Assembly: GCF_030518235.1 (NCBI RefSeq)
Contig: NZ_JAULSA010000001.1
Coordinates: forward strand, 62,001-126,000
Length of the DNA stretch: 64,000 nt
Reading direction: 5' to 3'
Origin: Saccharibacillus sp. CPCC 101409
GTDB taxonomy: Bacteria > Bacillota > Bacilli > Paenibacillales > Paenibacillaceae
A program made the translations under genes and the position numbers. Shown here one piece after another: positions 34,701 to 42,946 of this stretch (positions are counted from its first letter, which is position 1; every line of letters begins with the position of its first letter). A model generated the notes under the pieces. It ran no database searches. It worked only from the letters and a program-made list of their open reading frames with translations, and was not told where the DNA came from.

Positions 34701-36889
34701 TGCTGAAGCGCGTCGTGGACCGGCTGCTGGAGATCGAGCTTGCGCGCGGCGATCTGGCGACCGCGGCCACGCCGCTGACGATGGCGCTCCAGCGGATCGA
34801 AGGGCTGGACGTCCTGATCCGCATCCTGGTCAGCCTCGGCGGCGAAACTTTCGTGCGCGGCTACATCTACGGCTACGGCGACAACCAGACGAAGAAAGAA
34901 TCGCTGAGCCATCTGCTCAAAGTCTGCTATCCGTCCGAAAGCGACGATGCGCGGGGACTCGGCGAGCGGCTGGAAGGAACGGGCATCGCGGAGCGAAGAC
35001 TGCTGGAAGCGGCCATGTACGCGCCCCAGTGGATCGACATCGTGGCGGAATATCTGGGCTGGCCCGGCCTGCGCAGCGCCGCCTGGTACTTTCACGCGCA
35101 TATCAACGAAACGTTCTCGGCGGAAAAAGAAACGATCGTCGCGCATTATTCGCCGATCACGCCGCAGGAATTCAACGACGGCGCATTCGATGTGCAGTGG
35201 TTCGAAGATGCCTACGCCGTGCTCGGCGAGCAGCGGTTCAAGCTGCTGTACGAGTGCGCCAAATACATCTCGGGCGGCGCGAACCACCGCCGGTCGCAGT
35301 TGTTCGCGGACGCGGTGCTCGGCAGGCTCAAGCTGAAGGAAACGCGCGGCCAGGTCGCGGCCAAGCGGGGCAAAGACCAGCTGCTGGCGTACAGCCTGAT
35401 TCCGCTCGACGGCAAACGCGAGTCCGATCTGCGCGAACGCTACGACTTTATCCAGAAGTTCCTGCTGGAAAGCCGGCAGTTCGGCGCGCAGCGCCGGGCC
35501 AGCGAAAGCGCGGCTTCGCAGATCGCGCTCGGCAATCTGGCGAGAAGCGCGGGCTACGCGGACGCGACCCGCATGCAGTGGGACCTGGAAGCCGGCAAGC
35601 TGGACGATCTGCTGGCATATACGCAGCCGTACGAGGTCGACGATGTGCGGGTGCGGCTCGTCATCGGCGACAGCGGACTGCCGGAGATCGAAGCCGGGAA
35701 GAACGGCAAGCCGCTCAAGTCGGTGCCTTCGCGCCTGAACAAGAACGAATACATCGTGCGGCTCAAAGAAATCAAAAGCGAGCTGACCGAACAGCATCGG
35801 CGCTTCGTGCGCGAGCTGGAACGCTCGATGGAAACGGCGGCCGCGTTCGCCGTGTCCGAGCTGGTCAAGCTGCACGGCAATCCGGTCGTTTCTCCGCTGC
35901 TGTCCGAAATCGTATTTCGGCTTGCGGGCGACGCGGCCGGCGAATCGTCGTCCGCGTCGGGAGAAGACGGGCTTCGTCTCGGCTGCTTCCGGCCGGAAGA
36001 CCGCAGGCTGGTCGCGCTCGGCCGGGTGTCGGAGCCGCTGCCGGAGCAGGCGGAGCTTGTGATCGCGCATCCGGTCGATCTGCACGCAAGCGGGCTGTGG
36101 CCGAGCCTTCAGCGCGATCATATCGAACGCGGGCTGGAAGCCGGACGCAGCGACCGCGCCCCGCGCCGCCAGCCGTTCAAGCAGCTCTTCCGCGAATTGT
36201 ATCTGCCGAACGCGGACGAGCGGGCGGCCGGCACGCTGTCTTCGCGCTACGCGGGACACCAGGTACAGCCGAGCAAGACCGTCGCGCTGCTGCGCGGGCG
36301 GGGCTGGACGGTCAGCTACGAATCCGGCCTGCAAAAAGTCGACTACGGCCGCAACGTAATCGCGACGCTGTACGCGATGGCGGACTGGTTCTCGCCGGCC
36401 GACACGGAAGCGCCGGCGCTCGAAACGATCGAATTCAGCGACCGCCGCACGCATAAGCCTATCAAGCTCGAAGACGTGCCGCCGGTGCTGTTCTCCGAGA
36501 TCATGCGCGATATCGACCTGGTGGTCAGCACGGCGCACGTCGGCGGCGTCGATCCGGAAGCCAGCCTGACCACGATCGGGCTGCGCACGGCGATCGTGCG
36601 CGAATCGCTTGCGCTGCTGGGCACGGCCAATGTCCGGCTGGACGGCAATTACGCCCGCATCGAAGGCTCGCTCGGTGAATACGCCGTGCATCTGGGCAGC
36701 GGCGTCGCGTACAAGCAGGCGTCCGGCGCGCTCAATATCATTCCGGTGCACGCCGGGCAGCGCGGCCGATTCTTCCTGCCGTTCCTCGACGAAGATCCGC
36801 GCACCGCGGAAATCCTGTCGAAGATCGTGCTGCTGGCGGAAGATAACAAGATCAAAGACCCGCAGATTCTGGAACAGATCAAGAACTGA
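31787..36889 (+). CDS. giant DUF4132/DUF5724-type protein (MolR/YehI-like)
   Basis: A protein of 1700 residues. The start at 31787 follows TAAGGAGG at 8 bases. Most of the length is alpha-helical repeats with Leu/Ala-rich heptads, of HEAT-like appearance. The C-terminal 350 residues hold the recognisable DUF4132/DUF5724 part: YAGHQVQPSKT, FSDRRTHKPI, AHVGGVDPEASLTTIG, and the closing LPFLDEDPRTAEILSKIVLL. E. coli relatives are MolR and YehI, whose role is unproven. The preceding 140-residue protein is its likely partner. No signal peptide or membrane span, so cytoplasmic. Confidence 0.85.
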   Translation: MDEREREERYFQTLKSRAEKMKGEEGEIAGLLIELSDSTYMREEEAPFVRLRELLNGRARNEPDKLLEPLVLAVTELAGERAGARAAWIAGNAARYPYSFGYLRKPFRTGDLDAHLPRVLMKISALLWMEAMEFSLDGYLTAPDYKVSNIYRANQAIPDVIAQQLDERSEAVESALREIVLGENQTALLSRDMVSGMLMSRREDLYKLVGDLLIAARLQEGLRQSIVESMDFGTLDAHLYLLKLIRDNGFVRYASVVRATSVWTGIPLEAAGQRAASQVLDKLYTALSDAGKRRDWLDSRSANEVHLALFAHAMREERDLPELAAGLMRGSEHYRKVAAQYVLSMSGSAEVKHASALDLLYGGETDPELLSWMISNYTYDYRIEWIMADDLDDQSAWMRDEPRRLNLHRAPGLADKEERRRQFEAFESLLETGPSKRIEAVSGALDFLVYAYEPSDALRKMMVLTAYDMDPLWVEKLIVHAGRMQAEQRQELLKYFLLHPETEAQRAFIFDCLTDKNIRNRETALKRASGLTLSEDELRRVEALLKLKTGTLRQSAARLLLSQPASLLEGSLLRLLGAKAELQRLTGLELLTELASDKERAGDSGKWIALARIAENPTPKETQLLEKLNASGRAEYTPQNGFGLYDPQAAEAWLTGGRERAADPERVFTLDAARAELFLEGLEQRIHKFRDVEYEVEYYAGRKETLLLGAELRRTAPAGGWIHSLEQDRYERQNALDMYPLADEWRAYLEESGFRADELLQLYVLRLLGDLDGKLDDHYGEFIAHYEYRQLQRIPLLEGWREEYAASLLPLQRLRELSKLLLQYERAGNLLDAFFLDSEREESFETAASVLESLIAAYPQDAPARDRPIWEVLASPWRAIMRGRVHDDDTFKRCLALTFRFDSCREQEEPNGEQAVALELPLAFKAYTLGMVGANEVYKAMLNRSASYTLRSLTNTHHASDWLKRSEDLRDMLKRVVDRLLEIELARGDLATAATPLTMALQRIEGLDVLIRILVSLGGETFVRGYIYGYGDNQTKKESLSHLLKVCYPSESDDARGLGERLEGTGIAERRLLEAAMYAPQWIDIVAEYLGWPGLRSAAWYFHAHINETFSAEKETIVAHYSPITPQEFNDGAFDVQWFEDAYAVLGEQRFKLLYECAKYISGGANHRRSQLFADAVLGRLKLKETRGQVAAKRGKDQLLAYSLIPLDGKRESDLRERYDFIQKFLLESRQFGAQRRASESAASQIALGNLARSAGYADATRMQWDLEAGKLDDLLAYTQPYEVDDVRVRLVIGDSGLPEIEAGKNGKPLKSVPSRLNKNEYIVRLKEIKSELTEQHRRFVRELERSMETAAAFAVSELVKLHGNPVVSPLLSEIVFRLAGDAAGESSSASGEDGLRLGCFRPEDRRLVALGRVSEPLPEQAELVIAHPVDLHASGLWPSLQRDHIERGLEAGRSDRAPRRQPFKQLFRELYLPNADERAAGTLSSRYAGHQVQPSKTVALLRGRGWTVSYESGLQKVDYGRNVIATLYAMADWFSPADTEAPALETIEFSDRRTHKPIKLEDVPPVLFSEIMRDIDLVVSTAHVGGVDPEASLTTIGLRTAIVRESLALLGTANVRLDGNYARIEGSLGEYAVHLGSGVAYKQASGALNIIPVHAGQRGRFFLPFLDEDPRTAEILSKIVLLAEDNKIKDPQILEQIKN

Positions 36890-36920
36890 GCGCGCGAAGA
36901 TCGGGCTTCGGGAGCGGCGG

Positions 36921-36961
36921 GGCGTGTCTTCAAACTTCGAAGAAAGCGATTTGAAGACACG
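36921..36961. repeat. hairpin related to the 49.95-kb repeat
   Basis: CGTGTCTTCAAA (36923-36934) and TTTGAAGACACG (36950-36961) form a perfect 12-bp stem. The left arm plus loop (from GGCGTGTCTTC through AAGCGATTT) resembles the left end of the repeat at 49954, which starts GGCGTGTTTGAG. It may stop transcription of the DUF4132 operon, though no T run follows. Confidence 0.6.
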
Positions 36962-36994
36962 GCCCGGCAAACGATTTTCAAAAATTCCGACCCG

Positions 36995-37060
36995 CCGGCC
37001 CGCTTCCGGGGTAATCATAGTTAGAGGTTTGCGGGCCGGTTCCGAACCGGTCCCGTCAAG
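36995..37060 (+). promoter_or_regulatory. structured leader upstream of 2-oxoacid decarboxylase
   Basis: CCGGCCCGC (36995-37003) and GCGGGCCGG (37031-37039) pair perfectly around 27 bases; overlapping it, CCGGTTC and GAACCGG form an alternative stem (about 37036-37050). Two exclusive stems between repeat and start codon could act as a leader switch. No known riboswitch consensus recognised. Confidence 0.35.
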
Positions 37061-37089
37061 CCGCGCGATCACGGAAGGAGCGTGCAAGC

Positions 37090-38793
37090 ATGAACAAAGT
37101 CATTATGGGGAAAGTCCGTTCGAACACGCAGGGAGAAGGCGGAGCGACGCTCGGCACCTATCTGTTCGACTGTTTGAAAAAAGAAGGCGTGACCGAGGTG
37201 TTCGGCGTGCCCGGCGATTACAATTTCACTTTGTTCGATACGCTGGAGCAGTGCTCGGGCATCAAAGCCGTGCCGACGCGCAACGAGCTGAACGGCGGTT
37301 ACGCGGCCGACGGTTACGCGCGGATCAAAGGACTGGCGGCGCTGATTACGACATTCGGCGTCGGCGAGCTGAGCGCGGTCAACGCGATCGCCGGCGCAAG
37401 CAGCGAGAATGTGCCGATTATCCATATCGTCGGCTCGCCGAAGTCCGAGAAGCAAAAGCAGCGCAAGCTAATGCACCATACGCTGATGGACGGCGACTAC
37501 GACGCGTTCCGCAGAGTGTACGAGCCGCTGTCCGCGTATACGGCCGTCTTGACGCCGGACAACGCGATGATCGAGATCCCCAAGGCGATCTCGATCGCCA
37601 AGCGCTTCAGAAAACCGGTGTACCTGTCGGTGGCGATCGACCTGGTGCAGCAGCCGCTGGCGATGAAGGTGCCCAAGCTCGAAGCGCCGAAGACCGACGA
37701 ATCGTCGCTCAAGTCGGCTTCGAAGCAGGCGCGCAAAATGTTGAAATCTTCGAAGCGGGTCGTGCTGCTCAGCGATGCCAAAGTCAAAAGCTGGCGGCTG
37801 GAACCGCTGGTGCGCGAAGCGGCCGAACGCTTGAAGATCCCGGCCGCTTCCACCGTCATGGGCAAAGGCGGCTTCGACGAAACCCATCCGAATTATATCG
37901 GGCTGTACGGCGGCAAGCTGGGCAGTGAAAAGGTGCGCGAAGTCGTGGAAGGAGCGGACTGCGTCGTCGCGGTCGGGTATGTGCCTTCGGACATCAATAC
38001 GGCGAGCGAGACGGCCAAGCTGAATCCGAAAAAGATGATCGTGGTACAACCGGAGTCCGTAACGGTCGGCAATCAGGAGTATAAAGACGTACTGGCTCAG
38101 GATATGCTGCGCGAACTGGCCGGGCTGGGACTGACCGCGGAAGAGGAAATTCCGGCGGCCGACCATCCGTACGACAGCGGACAGCAGCTCGACGGCAGCC
38201 GTCCGCTGAAAGCGGCAGAGTACTATCCGCTGATTCAGCGGCTGCTGCAAAAAGGCGATATCGTGCTGGCCGAGACCGGCACGTTCGCTTACGGCCTGTC
38301 ACAGGTCCAGCTTCCGCAGGGCGCATCGTATATCGGGCAGAGCGGCTGGCAGAGTATCGGCTACGCGACGCCGGCGGCGCTGGGCGCAAGCATCGCCGCT
38401 CCGAAGCGCCGGGTGCTGCTGTTTACCGGGGACGGGGCGCTTCAGCTTACCGTCCAGGAACTCAGTTCCATGATGGAGTACGGCTGCAAGCCGATCGTGT
38501 TCGTGCTCAACAACGGCGGCTACACGATCGAGAAGTTCCTGAACTTCCGCGTGCCGGTGGAAGAGCAGCCGTATAACGAAATCCCCGGCTGGAACTACAC
38601 CAGGCTGATCGAGTCGTTCGGCGGCAATCCGTATACGGAGCGCGTGCGCACGATCGGGGAGCTGGCCCGCGCTTTCCGCGAAGCGGAACTGCAGCGCGAA
38701 GAGCGGTTGTGCCTGATCGAGCTGGTGGCCGATCCGATGGACGCGCCGGAGTATCTGCGCCGGATGAGCGAAGAACTGGAAGACCAGGAGTAA
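37090..38793 (+). CDS. thiamine-diphosphate 2-oxoacid decarboxylase (indolepyruvate/pyruvate decarboxylase type)
   Basis: A 567-residue enzyme with CGGAAGGAGCG before the ATG. The N-terminal ThDP-binding domain has GVPGDYNFTLFD and the catalytic Glu region VPTRNELNGGYAADGYAR; the C-terminal domain has the ThDP/Mg motif GDGALQLTVQELSSMMEYG...NN. Length and motifs match pyruvate, indolepyruvate and branched-chain 2-oxoacid decarboxylases. The pre-motif stretch HTLMDGDYDAF is the usual HHTLG-type region, but reads MHHTLMDG here. The reaction is 2-oxoacid to aldehyde plus CO2, serving fermentation or the Ehrlich/indole-acetate route. Which acid is used cannot be told. Confidence 0.9.
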   Translation: MNKVIMGKVRSNTQGEGGATLGTYLFDCLKKEGVTEVFGVPGDYNFTLFDTLEQCSGIKAVPTRNELNGGYAADGYARIKGLAALITTFGVGELSAVNAIAGASSENVPIIHIVGSPKSEKQKQRKLMHHTLMDGDYDAFRRVYEPLSAYTAVLTPDNAMIEIPKAISIAKRFRKPVYLSVAIDLVQQPLAMKVPKLEAPKTDESSLKSASKQARKMLKSSKRVVLLSDAKVKSWRLEPLVREAAERLKIPAASTVMGKGGFDETHPNYIGLYGGKLGSEKVREVVEGADCVVAVGYVPSDINTASETAKLNPKKMIVVQPESVTVGNQEYKDVLAQDMLRELAGLGLTAEEEIPAADHPYDSGQQLDGSRPLKAAEYYPLIQRLLQKGDIVLAETGTFAYGLSQVQLPQGASYIGQSGWQSIGYATPAALGASIAAPKRRVLLFTGDGALQLTVQELSSMMEYGCKPIVFVLNNGGYTIEKFLNFRVPVEEQPYNEIPGWNYTRLIESFGGNPYTERVRTIGELARAFREAELQREERLCLIELVADPMDAPEYLRRMSEELEDQE

Positions 38794-38855
38794 GCGGTGG
38801 CGTCCGCCCGTTTGTCGGACGCTGCGGCCGGTACAAAGCCCGGTCCAATCGGAAG

Positions 38856-38886
38856 CCGGAATTCTCTGCGGAGGATTCCGGTTTTT
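38856..38886 (+). terminator. terminator of decarboxylase gene
   Basis: CCGGAATTCTC pairs with GAGGATTCCGG (one bulge), loop TGCG, then TTTTT. Confidence 0.8.
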
Positions 38887-39009
38887 CGATAGGGAACGCA
38901 AACCGGCCCGGGATTCTTTTTTGAAATTTTCATACAGGCTTCGTTCCTGCCGCGCCGTTTCTTCGGTCTTCGGAATTTGGCAAAAGTTCGAAAAATCGCG
39001 TTTTGAACC

Positions 39010-39036
39010 TGAAACTTTTAAAAGGAGGTAAGCGTC
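39010..39036 (+). promoter_or_regulatory. candidate ECF-sigma (SigW/SigM-like) promoter
   Basis: TGAAACTTTT at 39010 and CGTC at 39033-39036, with 17 bases between TGAAAC and CGTC. Bacillus ECF promoters have TGAAAC followed at about 16-17 bases by CGTA or CGTC. A TATACT box at 39037-39042 has no good -35 partner, which supports the ECF reading. Confidence 0.5.
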
Positions 39037-39110
39037 TATACTTACGACGTGTCAAAATAAGGATGACCTGAACATAAAGGTCGAAAAGGAGCAAACGAGG
39101 TGGCAAAAGG

Positions 39111-40577
39111 ATGAAGGTCAAGGCGTGGACGGCAGTAGGCAGCCGGGTCATTTTGGCGGCCGTTTTTGCTTTGGTGGCGGTGTTTTTCCTGTCGGTTCAT
39201 ACGGGACAGGCGGCTTCGAGCACGAAGATCGTGCTCGACGACAGGGAAGTGACCGGTGCCAGGGACGTGTTGACGGTAAGCGGAACGACGATGGTGCCGA
39301 TCCGGGTGATCTCGGAAGAACTGGGATACTCGGTCGGCTGGAACAAGACGAGCAAGCAAATTACGATCAGCGGTTCGAGAGAAGACGTACAGCTTACGCT
39401 CGGAAGCAAGTCCGCCCGTTCGGCGGAAGGAACCACCGTGTCGCTGGAACAGGCGCCGCTGCTGCGATCCAATACGACTTATGTGCCGCTGCGGTTCGTC
39501 GGTACGCAGATGGGCCTGGCCGTTAAGTGGGACAACTCGGCCAAGACCGTGTACCTGACTTCCCGGCCCGATTCCGGAGCGCCGCTCGACGGCGTGGGTC
39601 CGAACGACGACGTCGATCCGCCGGAGCAGGTTCCGGGCGGCGTGCCGAATACGGCCGCGCAGGTGGAGCAGATCAGCTTCAGCGAGAACCGGCTGCTGAT
39701 CGGCATCAGCGGCGATACGCAGCCGAACGTTACGGCGATCGATTCGCCGAACCGGATCGTGATCGATCTGCCGAATACGTCGTTCAGCCCGTTGTTCGCC
39801 GAAGGCCAGGGGCTGCTGATCGGCCAGCAGGGACAGATCTCGGCTCAAACTTCCGCGGACGTCACCGCAATCCGGTTCGCGCTGAACAACGATTCGCCGA
39901 TGCGCGTGCGGGTCGTGATCGATCTGAACAAGACGAAGGGATATCAGGTGTACCGCGAAGGCAGCCTGATCTTCGTCGACCTGAATAAGCAGGGCGGCAC
40001 GTCGACGCCGGGAGTGGGCGGGGACGGCAAGAAGATCGTCGTAATCGACCCGGGTCACGGCGGCAAAGCGACCGGGGCCATCTATAAAGGCGACGGCCTG
40101 ACGCTTCAGGAGAAAGACGTCAATCTCCAGATGGCGCTCAAAGTCGAACAGCTGCTGAAGCAGGTGAACGGGCTCGACGTGGTGCTGACGCGCAGCGACG
40201 ATACCGACGTTTCGCTTCAGGGACGGGTGGACATTGCGGAGAACCTGAACGCGGACATCATGGTTTCGATTCACGCGAACAGCATGCCGGTCGGCTCCAA
40301 AGCAACCAGCGGCACCGAGACGCTGTATACGAAGAACGAAAGCAAGCTGCTGGCGCAGACGATCCACAAATACGTGATCAAAGCGACCGGCCTGCCGGAC
40401 CGCAAAGCCAAGTACCAGAATCTGCACGTGGACCGCGAATCCAACCTGCCGACGGCGCTGGTGGAAACGGGCTTCCTGTACGCGGGCGGCGATGTGCAGA
40501 AACTTACCGATCCGCAGTGGCAGGATCGGGTGGCGCAGGCGATCGTCGACGGAATCGTCGAGTACCTGGGCTTGTAA
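39111..40577 (+). CDS. N-acetylmuramoyl-L-alanine amidase with stalk and AMIN domains
   Basis: A 488-residue secreted cell-wall hydrolase. A signal peptide ending near AQAA is followed by a copper-amine-oxidase-like stalk domain (about 40-150: VPIRVISEELGYSVGWN, YVPLRFVGTQMG), an AMIN domain (about 185-295) and a zinc Amidase_3 domain (about 310-485). The catalytic domain shows VVIDPGHGGKATGA (zinc His), the Glu in LTLQEKDVNL, VSIHANS (zinc His) and the final LVETGFLY. It cleaves the bond between muramic acid and the stem peptide during cell separation or wall turnover. The start is taken at 39111; a GAGGTGGCAAAAGG ribosome site precedes it. A possible ECF promoter suggests control by envelope stress. 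Confidence 0.93.
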   Translation: MKVKAWTAVGSRVILAAVFALVAVFFLSVHTGQAASSTKIVLDDREVTGARDVLTVSGTTMVPIRVISEELGYSVGWNKTSKQITISGSREDVQLTLGSKSARSAEGTTVSLEQAPLLRSNTTYVPLRFVGTQMGLAVKWDNSAKTVYLTSRPDSGAPLDGVGPNDDVDPPEQVPGGVPNTAAQVEQISFSENRLLIGISGDTQPNVTAIDSPNRIVIDLPNTSFSPLFAEGQGLLIGQQGQISAQTSADVTAIRFALNNDSPMRVRVVIDLNKTKGYQVYREGSLIFVDLNKQGGTSTPGVGGDGKKIVVIDPGHGGKATGAIYKGDGLTLQEKDVNLQMALKVEQLLKQVNGLDVVLTRSDDTDVSLQGRVDIAENLNADIMVSIHANSMPVGSKATSGTETLYTKNESKLLAQTIHKYVIKATGLPDRKAKYQNLHVDRESNLPTALVETGFLYAGGDVQKLTDPQWQDRVAQAIVDGIVEYLGL

Positions 40578-40608
40578 GCAGTACGGAACGATTGTAACGC
40601 ATCGAACC

Positions 40609-40643
40609 AAGCGGACTGCCGGACATCGGCGGTCCGCTTTTTG
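40609..40643 (+). terminator. terminator of amidase gene
   Basis: AAGCGGACTGCC pairs with GGCGGTCCGCTT (one G-U), followed by TTTTTG. Confidence 0.85.
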
Positions 40644-40737
40644 TTTGGCTTCTGGTTTGCCGGAGCCGGCCGGGGTTAAATGCGTGTGAGGCGCGTCGGC
40701 TAAGGAGTCGAGAACGCCGGTTGAAGGAGGAATGCAA

Positions 40738-41229
40738 ATGACAAAGGATTCCCGCTCCCGCATACGGAGAATCGCCGAATACGCCGCAGCCGGCCTGGCG
40801 GCGGGAGCCGTGCTCGGCTTTCTGCTCAAAGCCGTCCAGAGCCTGAGCGGACACCGGGTGTACCGGCTGCTGCTGAATGCCGACTATGTGCCGGTGCTGA
40901 ACCGCTTCCACTTGAACGAAGCGGCGGAGTTCGGCATCCATCTGCTGATTTCGGCGGGGCTCTGCATCGTGCTCGGGCTGCTCTGGCGGCGCAAAGCGCG
41001 CGCCGTTCTTCCTTCTCCGGTCCGGATGGCGTCCGTTACGGCTGTGATCGGGCTCGCAGTCGGCCTGCTGCTGTATCCGACCACGCTGCTGTCCGCCGGA
41101 GGCACGCCTCCGATAGACAGCCTGCCGGCGCTCGCCTGGTGGCTGGCGGTACACCTGGTTTACGGCGCGGCCGCGGGACTGCTGCTTGCGCCGGCGGTCC
41201 GCGAAGGCGCCCCGGAAAGCGGCGGATAA
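40738..41229 (+). CDS. small integral membrane protein, function unknown
   Basis: A 163-residue protein. Two ATG codons lie 6 bases apart; the second (40738) has GAAGGAGG at the correct 7-base distance. Four hydrophobic spans are visible at about residues 12-32, 62-82, 95-118 and 130-152. The segment LLLYPTTLLS between spans 3 and 4 and LNRFHLNEAAEF before span 2 look like conserved family signatures, but I cannot name the family. It stands alone between the amidase and the met importer. Confidence 0.65.
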   Translation: MTKDSRSRIRRIAEYAAAGLAAGAVLGFLLKAVQSLSGHRVYRLLLNADYVPVLNRFHLNEAAEFGIHLLISAGLCIVLGLLWRRKARAVLPSPVRMASVTAVIGLAVGLLLYPTTLLSAGGTPPIDSLPALAWWLAVHLVYGAAAGLLLAPAVREGAPESGG

Positions 41230-41348
41230 AACGGCGAATCGAGCTTTCGAAACGTTTCTAGAGAAATAGGCTGACCTTTATTGTGCAAACAAGCATGCCC
41301 GCCGCTGCGGGAATCTTTAATTTTAAATTTGAAATGTTGTTAAAAATG

Positions 41349-41377
41349 GTGACACAGCGAATGAATTACCTTATAAT
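41349..41377 (+). promoter_or_regulatory. predicted promoter of metNIQ
   Basis: GTGACA (41349-41354), 17-bp spacer, TATAAT (41372-41377). Only about 50 bases separate it from metN, too short for an S-box (SAM) riboswitch, and none is seen in the 200 bases upstream. Confidence 0.55.
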
Positions 41378-41435
41378 TTAGTCGATTAAAGAATATAACA
41401 GGACAAAAAAATACTGATACAAGGAGGCGGCGGTT

Positions 41436-42194
41436 ATCCTTTCCCTGCAGGAAGTAAGCAAGACGTATACGGCGCAGGGCCAGACTTTCCAGGCCGTTCT
41501 TCCGGTCAGCATGGAGATCGAGACGGGCGGCATCCACGGAATTATCGGCACGAGCGGAGCGGGCAAATCGACGCTGCTGCGGCTGATGAATCTGCTGGAA
41601 CGCCCGGATACCGGCCGGGTCCTGTTCGAAGGACGCGATCTGACGGCGATGGGCGAGCGCGAACTGCGCGCGGAGCGGCGCTCGATCGGGATGATCTTCC
41701 AGCAGTTCAACCTGGTGCATAACCGGACCGTGCACGGCAACGTCGCCGCGGCGCTCGAACTGGCGAAGACGCCCAAGCGGGATCGGGAACGGCGGATCGC
41801 CGAGGTGCTGAAGTTCGTCGGTCTCCAAGACAAAGCGCGCCAGTACTCGGCCAGGCTGAGCGGCGGCCAGAAGCAGCGCGTGGGCATCGCCCGGGCTCTG
41901 GCAAGCAGTCCCAAGCTGCTGCTGTGCGACGAACCGACTTCGGCGCTCGATCCCCAGACGACGGAGGATCTGCTGAACGTGTTGCTGCATATCAACCGGA
42001 CGCTGGGCGTCACGATCGTCGTCGTCACGCACGAGATGGAAGTGGTGCGGCAGATCTGCACGACCGTTTCGGTGATGGAGATGGGCGAAACGGTCGATAC
42101 GTTCCATATTCCTCGGAGCGGAGCGGAGAGTATCCGGCCCAAGCTTTCGTACCGGGAACAAATTCTCGGAACGGCCAGGGAGGCGGACCGATGA
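41436..42194 (+). CDS. metN: methionine ABC transporter ATPase MetN, non-canonical start
   Basis: A protein of about 252 residues, lacking the C-terminal regulatory extension of many MetN proteins. The frame is open from 41418 but has no ATG, GTG or TTG until 41511. AAGGAGG at 41421-41427 is 8 bases before ATC at 41436, which would give the normal N-terminus [10 protein letters not shown] and Walker A (GTSGAGKST) at residue 38, as in relatives. Starting at ATG 41511 would put Walker A at residue 13 and remove the first strands. Other motifs are intact: [40 protein letters not shown]. The start is thus AUC, CTG 41445, or a sequencing error. Confidence 0.85.
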   Translation: MLSLQEVSKTYTAQGQTFQAVLPVSMEIETGGIHGIIGTSGAGKSTLLRLMNLLERPDTGRVLFEGRDLTAMGERELRAERRSIGMIFQQFNLVHNRTVHGNVAAALELAKTPKRDRERRIAEVLKFVGLQDKARQYSARLSGGQKQRVGIARALASSPKLLLCDEPTSALDPQTTEDLLNVLLHINRTLGVTIVVVTHEMEVVRQICTTVSVMEMGETVDTFHIPRSGAESIRPKLSYREQILGTAREADR

Positions 42195-42868
42195 GCATGG
42201 AGCGCTTTATGGAGATCTGGACGCAGTATCACGAACAGATCTGGGAATCGATCGGCCAGACGTTCTATATGGTGGGCATGTCCACGCTTGCGGCCGTAAT
42301 TCTGGGCATCCCGCTGGGAACGCTGATCTTTTTGACGCGTCCGGGCGAGATGCTGTCGAACCGCACGGCATCGGCGGGTATCAATATCGTGGTCAATGTG
42401 ATCCGTTCGTTTCCGTTTCTGCTGCTGGTCGTGTTTATGTTCCCGCTGACCCGGGCCATCGTCGGAACGACGATCGGGACCACGGCGGCGACGGTGCCGC
42501 TTGCGGTCGTGGCCGTCGCGGGTTATTCCAGGCTCGTCGAGCAGGCGCTGGTCGAAGTGCCGCGCGGCGTAATCGAAGCGGCCCGCTCGATGGGCGCGTC
42601 GAAGCTTGAGATCGTTTGGAAGTTTCTGTACGTGGAAGCGCGCTCGGGCCTGGTGCTCGGACTTACCACGTCGATCGTCAGCTTCATTTCGTATTCGACG
42701 GTCGTCGGCATTGTCGGCGGCGGAGGCGTGGGCGACTTCGCGATCCGCTACGGCTACCAGCGCTTCGAGATGGACGTCACGCTCTGCATGGTTGTGCTGA
42801 TGGTGCTGCTCGTCCAGGCCGTGCAGGTCGGAGGCAGCTATATTTCTCGCAGGATCGACAAACGTTGA
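42191..42868 (+). CDS. metI: methionine ABC transporter permease MetI
   Basis: A 225-residue permease with five predicted spans, starting at ATG 42191 and overlapping the metN stop by ATGA. The EAA loop [16 protein letters not shown] is the ATPase-docking segment, and the C-terminal span [14 protein letters not shown] and length match MetI. The binding protein follows. It forms the D/L-methionine (or derivative) channel. Confidence 0.92.
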   Translation: MSMERFMEIWTQYHEQIWESIGQTFYMVGMSTLAAVILGIPLGTLIFLTRPGEMLSNRTASAGINIVVNVIRSFPFLLLVVFMFPLTRAIVGTTIGTTAATVPLAVVAVAGYSRLVEQALVEVPRGVIEAARSMGASKLEIVWKFLYVEARSGLVLGLTTSIVSFISYSTVVGIVGGGGVGDFAIRYGYQRFEMDVTLCMVVLMVLLVQAVQVGGSYISRRIDKR

Positions 42869-42946
42869 GTTTTCCGCTTATCCAACGATTTGGTGCCTTA
42901 CCTTTAGCTTTGACAAGATCTTATCAATCGGGGGTTACGAATTATT

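Larger units (their letters stand above)
38794..39110. other. 317-bp intergenic region before amidase gene
   Basis: No gene. It holds the decarboxylase terminator (38856-38886) and a candidate ECF-sigma promoter (39010-39036). The middle part carries no recognisable element. Confidence 0.6.

Noticed and set aside
33089-37087. Very long open frame of about 1330 codons opposite the DUF4132 gene
   Set aside because: Reflects codon bias of the real gene (GC-rich third positions leave few stops on the other strand); His/Arg/Gln-rich product without fold.
41230-41435. S-box (SAM) riboswitch before metNIQ
   Set aside because: The promoter leaves only about 50 bases of leader and no riboswitch core was found.
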